The position numbers were made by a program, and so were the translations under genes. A stretch of DNA of 64,000 bases, taken from Chrysogorgia sp. JL179-B06. Lineage: Eukaryota; Cnidaria; Anthozoa; Scleralcyonacea; Chrysogorgiidae. The notes below the pieces were generated by a model, which worked only from the letters and a program-made list of their open reading frames with translations, did no database searches and had not been told where the DNA came from. Shown here piece by piece: positions 58,414-64,000 of this stretch (positions within the stretch are counted from its first letter, which is position 1; the number at the start of each line of letters is the position of its first letter). The stretch covers positions 4,096,501-4,160,500 of the forward strand of contig JAYKKM010000196.1 of NCBI GenBank assembly GCA_035772405.1. The letters run 5' to 3'.

Positions 58414-59612
58414 TTAAGATCTACGACGTCAACCTAGGACGGGGACGTCGTTCAAACAAAAGAATCTTCATGCGAAACAATAAGAATGAATAATTTTTGT
58501 TCCCAAGAGTAATTTCAACGCCGTTCTCGTTCTGTTTACAACGCCACTGAGAGCATTTTCACGTCTTTAGGACGACGGTAACTCGCGGAGAGATGAGAGA
58601 TATAACTTAAGACTGACTTAAACACAGACACTATAATCGTTTTAGAAATATTGAAGCGTTTTGGAGATCATAAAACAAGCTTGGAGTGTCAAATACGCTA
58701 GTCAATCGACCGTGGTTTCATTCAAATGCTAAAATTTGTATTGCTTTTACTGCCGTCGCCGTCCTAAGTTGCCGTCGTAGATCTTAAAGTCCCTGATAAT
58801 CACCGCGTAGCGCGGTGACTTATCACTTTACTAGAAATCATACTTGAAAAAGTGTTTTTTTGTAACAAGACTATATTTATTCGTTCCAGTCCCCTCTCGG
58901 AATCATCATTTTGATGTATGGTTTCTAAAACATGACGAATTAGTTTTCAAAATGGCGACTATATTATTATAACTAAAAAATCATCGAAAAGGCTCAAAAA
59001 CTTAGCATAAAGACATTCTATATATCAGATTTCTTTCAAGATTGAACTGTCTAAGGGTGAGGAAGTTGTTTATCGTATAATTATTTGTATTTTTACGTCC
59101 GTTTTGATCGTTAGTGTGTTTTTGAAAGCTTTCAAGCGTAAAGAAAACATCGAGCATAACACAGTTCAAACTGTCTGTTTAAAACTTCTCAATTGAATGT
59201 TCAGTTCAAGCCTGAAATTATACTAATTAACAATTAGTCACCTCAGTCTCGGTGACTATCGTTATATTTACCTCGCCGCTTCGCGGCTCGGTAAATATTC
59301 AACGATAGTCACCTCGACTTCAGTGACTAATTGTTAAATAGACAACTCGTTCTCGTTGTCTACTCGTTCTCGTTGTCTAATTGTTAAATATACACTGTCG
59401 TTTTGGGTGATCCGTTTGAATTGGACAAAATTTGAATTGGCCAAACTTTTAGGGGGGTGCAGAAAAAGTTTGATTCTAGAGTCTCTGAAACGCTATTTCC
59501 TGCATTTTGAGGGCAGTTTTTAGCGAAGCCGAGCACATATTCAAATTGTTCATTGTTCAACTTTGTTGAAGGAGACGAGAAGCGCGGCTAAATAAGGTGA
59601 TCAAGAAGTTCG

Positions 59613-60002
59613 ATGAAACGCGAAATTCATGACGAGCGAAATTCCACCAAAGAAAATCAACTGCAAGGTGAGTTCGGAAACACTAAACATGCTGAGCAGA
59701 TACGAGATAGAATCGTCATTGGAGCGCAAGACAAAGAACTATCCCGTCGATTACATCTAACACCCGATTTAGACCTTGACAAGGCAATCCAGATGACACG
59801 TGAATCTGAACAGATCAAGAGTCAAATCTCAGACCAAACAAATCAACATCAAGAAAATATGGACGAAGTGCAACGAAAGCGTCATGGGCAAGAATCCCGT
59901 CGAAAGAATGAAAAAGAGCAAGAGAGAAAGAACGCCAAAATATCGGTAGTCCTTGTGGAAGATGCAATCGGAAACACAACCAAGCGGACGTCTGTCCTGT
60001 GA
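59613..60002 (+). pseudogene. Gag-like fragment of the retroelement
   Basis: The frame includes HAEQIRDRIVIGAQDKELSR and LTPDLDLDKAIQMTRESEQI, the typical end-of-capsid segment of Gypsy Gag, then a charged Lys/Glu/Arg/Gln stretch. The N-terminal part is missing and the frame ends before the zinc knuckle. Confidence 0.7.
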
Positions 60003-60013
60003 GAGGTAAATAA

Positions 60014-60175
60014 TGCAGAAATTGCAATAAAATGGGACATTTTGCTGCTGTTTGCCGTACAAAGAAAACATCCGAAGTCAGAAAATATCCGGAAGATCCG
60101 AGCGGAGAAGCAAAATTCTTCTTAGAGCTGTTTCGTCCACTGGAGAATACGAGGAGCCATGGAGAATCGGGTTGA
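60014..60175 (+). pseudogene. CCHC zinc knuckle fragment
   Basis: In a different frame from its neighbours the sequence reads CRNCNKMGHFAAVCR, a CX2CX4HX4C nucleic-acid-binding knuckle as in Gag. The frame stops at 60173. The knuckle is intact. Confidence 0.75.
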
Positions 60176-61119
60176 CAATTAATAACGATTTCAAAATCGA
60201 CACCGTTACATACCTGTACATAACCTCTCAGGGTGAGATAAAAGCCAACTTACAAGCTGCCAATGGAGCACAACATAACACCACAATATATGTTGTGCAA
60301 GGACACCAAATAGATGCATTGCTCGGAGATGAAGATGCCAAAGCCCTTGGCATCGTTACCATCAACAAAGGTGGTTACCAAGTCAGGAAACCTACGAGCC
60401 AGCCCCCTACCCTACCAGGACACCAGACTAAAGTAGCGAGCATTACAACCAACATACAAGCAGCAGGGATACAAATACAAGCCGCAAAAGAACCTGACGA
60501 ATCCATCCCTCCAGAAGAGAAAGCACGAGTACAATTATCCATAATTGAACAGCATCAAAAGGCCTTTTCTGGCATAGGGCTCCTTAAAGACGAGGAGGTC
60601 AGCTTTCATATCGACCATACCATCCCACCAGTTGTAGCCCCTTACCGATCCGTCCCACTGGCATACAGGGAAAAGCTAAGTGCCCACCTCCAAGCCCTTA
60701 GAGAGGAAGCCAAGATAGAAGATGTTGACCCAGATGCCAACTGCCCATGGATTTCAAATGTAGTCATCACTGAAAAAAAACAAAAGGGACAAATCCGTAT
60801 AAACATAGACATGAGAGAGGCCAACAAAGCTTTGCATCGCACAAAACGACATGTGGAGACAATACAAGAGATCAGACACAAACTCAAGAATGCCACCCGG
60901 TTCTCAGAAATGGACATGGGACATGGTTACCACCAAATAGCATTAGCAGAAGATTCACGCCACGTGAGTACCTTCCAGACACATGAAGGCCTTCTCCAGC
61001 AACAGAACTGTTCCATGATAGAATCAAAGCAGCACTGGCACACCTACCCGGTTGCACCTCCATCCACGACAACATCTTGGTGTGGGGACGCACACCAGAA
61101 GAACACGAGGCCAACCTAG
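60052..61119 (+). pseudogene. Protease and N-terminal reverse transcriptase fragment
   Basis: The frame has 355 codons. The meaningful part starts near 60130 with a retropepsin-like segment; the active-site triad position reads FKIDTVTYL, so the Gly after Asp-Thr is replaced by Val and the protease is presumably dead. Reverse transcriptase follows (IDHTIPPVV, RINIDMREAN, FSEMDMGHGYHQIAL, up to FQTHEGL). The true frame is lost near 60990, where a short stretch of the palm seems deleted. The last about 40 codons are out of frame. Confidence 0.75.
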
Positions 61120-61418
61120 AAGCTTGTCTAACCCGCCTGGAAGAAACGGGACTCACCCTACGCAAAGAGAAGTGCACTTTTGGAGCCACTTCAGTGTCCT
61201 GGTTTGGTACAATCTTCTCCAAATCAGGCATGTCTGCAGATCCAAAAAAGATCCAAGCCATCAAAGAGGCAGGCCCACCTCTGTCAGCAGAAGATGTCAA
61301 GAGCTTCCTTCAGGCTTGTCAGTTCAATGCACGATTCATGTACAACACAGAAAGCGCCTATGCCCAGATCACAAAGCCACTGAGAGATCTAACAAGGAAG
61401 CACAACAAATTCAATTGA
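61077..61418 (+). pseudogene. Reverse transcriptase C-terminal fragment
   Basis: The frame continues the polymerase and thumb (EEHEANLEACLTRLEETGLT, FGTIFSKSGMSADPKKI). Just before it, in the same frame, the YxDD-type box reads IHDNILVWG, so the second catalytic Asp is Asn. The frame stops at 61418 before RNase H. Confidence 0.75.
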
Positions 61419-61460
61419 ACGCCCCAATGTGAACAAGCCTACAAAGACATCCTGCAGACC

Positions 61461-61778
61461 ATGACATGCAGCACCGCCCTGCGACCATTTAACCCAAACC
61501 TGAAAACCATCCATATCACAGATGCTGGTCCAGAAGGTATTGCATCCAGCATTTTCCAAGAACCAGCCAGCAGAACATGGATTCCCATAGATCATGCCAG
61601 CCGAGCCCTCACACCATGTGAACAAAAGTACTCACAGACGGAAAAAGAATCGCTTGCACAATCCTGGGGGATGAATACCCACCGCTATTACCTATTAGGT
61701 ATTCCATTTGATTCATACACCGACCACCAGCCACTCGTCCATATCTACAATGGAAACAAGAGAGGAATGCCCGCGTAG
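61461..61778 (+). pseudogene. RNase H fragment
   Basis: ITDAGPEGIASSIFQ, IDHASRALTPCEQKYSQTEK and YTDHQPLVHIYN are the Gypsy RNase H core, including the Asp of TDA, the Glu of TEKE and the Asp of TDH. The frame ends at 61778. Confidence 0.8.
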
Positions 61779-62088
61779 AAAGACACCGCCTTAAAGTCCA
61801 AGGTTTCCAATATACCATGAAGTACTGTACATGCCAGGCAAGACCAACCCCTGCGATTATCAATCACGCCACCCACTATACCGCTCAGCTGTTATACCAA
61901 CCGAGAGCTTGAAGTCATGGTCATAGATCAAGGAGATGAATTGTGCATCAGCAAGATTGTCACTGATGACTTACCAGATGCAGTCACCCTAAAGATGGTG
62001 AGAAACTGATCGCATGCATTGACAAAGGACACATCACTGACGATAAAGCCCTACAAGACTACCGACAGGTGTTCCTAGAACTGTCACA

Positions 62089-62556
62089 TTGCAATGGCGC
62101 GATCATCTTACGAGGAGACTCATCCCAGATGCTGAAGTAACCCTAGACACAGGCAGCCTTCGACATCAAGTAGTTGATACAGCACATGAAGGCCACCAGG
62201 GAACTGTCAAATGCAAACAACTCCTCAGAGCCAAACTGTGGTTTCCACACCTGGACAAAATGGTGGAAACACGAGTCAACAACTGCCTAGGCTGCCAAGC
62301 AACAACATACAAACCAACTCGAGATCCGCTAAAACCAACTCCATTACCGGAACGACCATGGCAACGTCTGGACATGGATTTCTGGGGACCACTGCCCAAT
62401 GGAGAACACTTGCTGATGATGATAGATGAATATTCACGTTACCCAGAGGTTGAATTCGTTCAAAGTACCAGTGCCCAAGCTGTCATACCCCATCTAGATC
62501 GAGTTTTCTCCACCCATGGTGAAGACAGATGGAGGACCGCCATTCAATGGCCATGA
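62089..62556 (+). pseudogene. Integrase fragment, zinc finger and first catalytic Asp
   Basis: The HHCC finger (HEGHQGTVK, then NNCLGCQ) and the first catalytic Asp (RLDMDFWGPLPNG, then MMIDEYSRYPEV) are readable. A frameshift lies near 62516-62525. Confidence 0.8.
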
Positions 62557-62995
62557 CTACCACCAGTACATGCAATGGGCAGGCATTCGTGCCTTCGTGG
62601 TCAGTCCAGAAGACTCAGAAGCAAATGGCCCAGCTGAGAACTTCATGAAAGCAATGAATAAAGTCTGGCACATCGCCCACATTGAAGGAAAGAACCACAA
62701 ACAAGAAATTTACAAGTTTCTCAGACATTACCGAGCCACCCCACACAGCACTACTGGTCGAGCACCAGCTGAAGTACTCTTCAACCGCAAGTTCCAGGTG
62801 CGACTCCCGCAGAAACATGAACCAACACATGACCCACAGATACGACACCAGGATCGGAAAGCCAAAGCCAAACAGAAAGATTACAAAGATGCCAAGAAAA
62901 GCACAAAACCACACAATATCAAAATAGGAGACCAGGTGCTCCTCCTACTCCAGAAGCAAACCAAGATACGACCCAGAACCCTACAAAGTTATTGA
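62516..62995 (+). pseudogene. Integrase fragment, remainder of catalytic core
   Basis: TDGGPPFNGHDYHQYMQWAG contains the second catalytic Asp, and EANGPAENFMKAMNKV contains the catalytic Glu. RHYRATPHSTTGRAPAEVLF is the usual end of the core. Key residues are kept. The frame shifts again near 62980. Confidence 0.8.
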
Positions 62996-63425
62996 CATCA
63001 AGGGAACCAAAATTACAGCAGTACGAGGGTCTAAAATACGAAAACGAGATGCCCAACGATTCAAGGTCATCACAAATTCAGTACGCAGGCAGTATGGTGC
63101 CGCACGATACCCGCTGAAACTACATAATAATGACACGTTCACCTATGACAGCACACCTACAGTGGCACATCCTACCCCACAACAACCAACACTACCGGTT
63201 GCCATGCCACAGCGCCAACGCCAACACGAGTACCCAAATGGACACCTGGATCCCAACATCCATCCAAATCTACCCAGAGAACAACGCAACAGACACCCAC
63301 CAAAGCAGTACAACACACAGTGGACTGTGGACCTAAGCGACAAACAGTACAAAAAAAACCAGAAGAAGAGGGAAGCAGAAAAACAGAAATACGAACAATT
63401 CAAAACAATGTCAGTTAAAGTTGAG
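62967..63425 (+). pseudogene. Integrase C-terminal tail
   Basis: A shifted frame reads DPEPYKVIDIKGTKITAVRG, a typical small beta-barrel after the integrase core. A Pro/Gln/His-rich tail follows (HPTPQQPTLPVAM) and then a Lys/Gln stretch. Confidence 0.6.
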
Positions 63426-63429
63426 TTAA

Positions 63430-63478
63430 GCAACAAACAAACAAACAAACAAACAAACAAACAAACAAACAAACAAAA
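63430..63478. repeat. AAAC microsatellite
   Basis: About eleven AAAC units directly follow the retroelement coding remnants. This may be a slipped A-rich 3' end. Confidence 0.8.
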
Positions 63479-63789
63479 AACAAACAGTAAAATTTGAAGT
63501 TTATTATAACCTAGAAAAGCGTAGGAAAGATGTAATGTCTAAATAAGAACCCAAGGGGATACAGGGGAGACAGGGGAACGAACAGTGGCGGAAATTGTGG
63601 TGGGGTGGGGGGGCAACCGCCCCACCACCTGTCGTCAAATCGCTAATTTGTCGGAATTTTCCACTTTTTGTCGGAATTTCGGAAATACTTAAGGAATATA
63701 TTGAAAATGGGAAAAAATGTTACAGAACTTATAAATATCTCACGTTATCTTGTAAAACACATGCAAAATGAGGAGACATCTGAGGAGCC

Positions 63790-64000
63790 ATCTAGTAATC
63801 TAGTGGTTACCACACATGTGTATGAGCTGCGAGACATGTCAGGTTCAAATCCTGTGTCGGACCACCACCACTGCGGGTCTTAAAAATAATTGAGGAGAAA
63901 GTGCTGCCTTTGCAATAATACCAGCAAATGGTAAGACTTTCGAGTCTTCTTGGATAACGACCTTAAATCGTATAGGCCCTCGGAACCCCTATAATTGGCC
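63790..64000 (+). repeat. tRNA-derived SINE (copy 2, runs off the window)
   Basis: Same family as 22156-22430. The B-box GGTTCAAATCC is closer to the tRNA consensus here. The body with AGTGCTGCCTTTGCAATAAT and CCCTCGGAACCCCTAT is kept, and the 3' end lies beyond the window. Confidence 0.8.

Larger units (their letters stand above)
54202..59337. mobile_element. Large foldback structure, about 5.1 kb with about 520-bp arms
   Basis: The left arm 54202-54720 and the right arm 58820-59337 are inverted copies with few differences (for example TTATACGATAAACAACTTCC and complement). The outermost part holds GTCACTGAAGTCGAGGTGAC and GGTGACTATCGTTATATTTAC. The 4.1-kb interior carries its own palindromes and two possible coding fragments. 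No transposase is recognised. It could be one non-autonomous element or nested insertions between two copies in opposite orientation. Confidence 0.65.
59580..63500 (+). mobile_element. Decayed Ty3/Gypsy-type retroelement
   Basis: The order is Gag-like region, CCHC knuckle, protease, reverse transcriptase, RNase H and integrase, as in Ty3/Gypsy elements. The coding region is split over at least seven frames, so it cannot make a polyprotein. No long terminal repeats are recognised at either end, and the right end passes into AAAC repeats. It starts 250 bases after the large foldback structure. The GC content and codon use are higher and more even than in the surrounding DNA. Confidence 0.88.

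Overview
The window is animal nuclear DNA. It is AT-rich, with spliced genes, long introns, tRNA-derived SINEs, many short inverted-repeat (foldback) transposons, minisatellites and a decayed Ty3/Gypsy-type retroelement. Nothing bacterial is seen. The PDE gene, the abundance of TTAA- and TA-flanked MITEs and the kilobase-scale introns suggest an early-branching marine invertebrate such as a cnidarian. That placement is inference; no marker sequence here proves it.

Three genes can be supported. (1) A cGMP-type cyclic nucleotide phosphodiesterase of the PDE5/6/11 clade lies on the + strand. Thirteen exons (1197 to 29925) carry the end of a GAF domain, a linker and the whole catalytic HD domain; splice phases agree at every junction. 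The gene enters from upstream of the window, and a candidate terminal exon sits near 31652. (2) A two-exon gene on the - strand (45721 to 44541) encodes a 131-residue protein I do not recognise. (3) A - strand gene (53272 to 48484) encodes a small, highly charged helical protein from one of two alternative, homologous first exons joined to a shared last exon. One first exon has an RFX X-box palindrome just upstream of its ATG, which suggests a cilium-related role.

Most other DNA is repeats. 1-5 kb: a run of TTAA-bounded foldback elements placed end to end in one PDE intron. 5.6-6.06 kb: an 84-bp minisatellite. 8.8-9.3 kb: a TTTG microsatellite. 10-13.7 kb: several MITEs. 17.5-20.2 kb: a 20-bp satellite of about 138 copies. 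23.7-25.5 kb: an inverted pair of fragments of a Polinton/adintovirus-type packaging ATPase, with purine/pyrimidine-rich repeats between them. 26-36 kb: more MITEs, some nested, and a 44-bp minisatellite split by a MITE. 37.2-42.3 kb: a tandem segmental duplication carrying arrays of a TTAGGG-containing repeat. 49-52 kb: foldback and hAT-like elements, and one element carrying four copies of a 14-bp motif. 54.2-59.35 kb: a 5-kb foldback structure with about 520-bp arms and several near-perfect palindromes inside. 59.6-63.5 kb: a Gypsy-like retroelement broken by frameshifts, with altered protease and reverse-transcriptase active-site motifs. The right edge runs into a SINE whose sister copy lies at 22.2 kb.

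The three genes show no operon-like or functional coupling. The PDE would hydrolyse cyclic nucleotides in the cytosol under GAF-domain control. The elements in its introns have enlarged the gene without breaking its reading frame.
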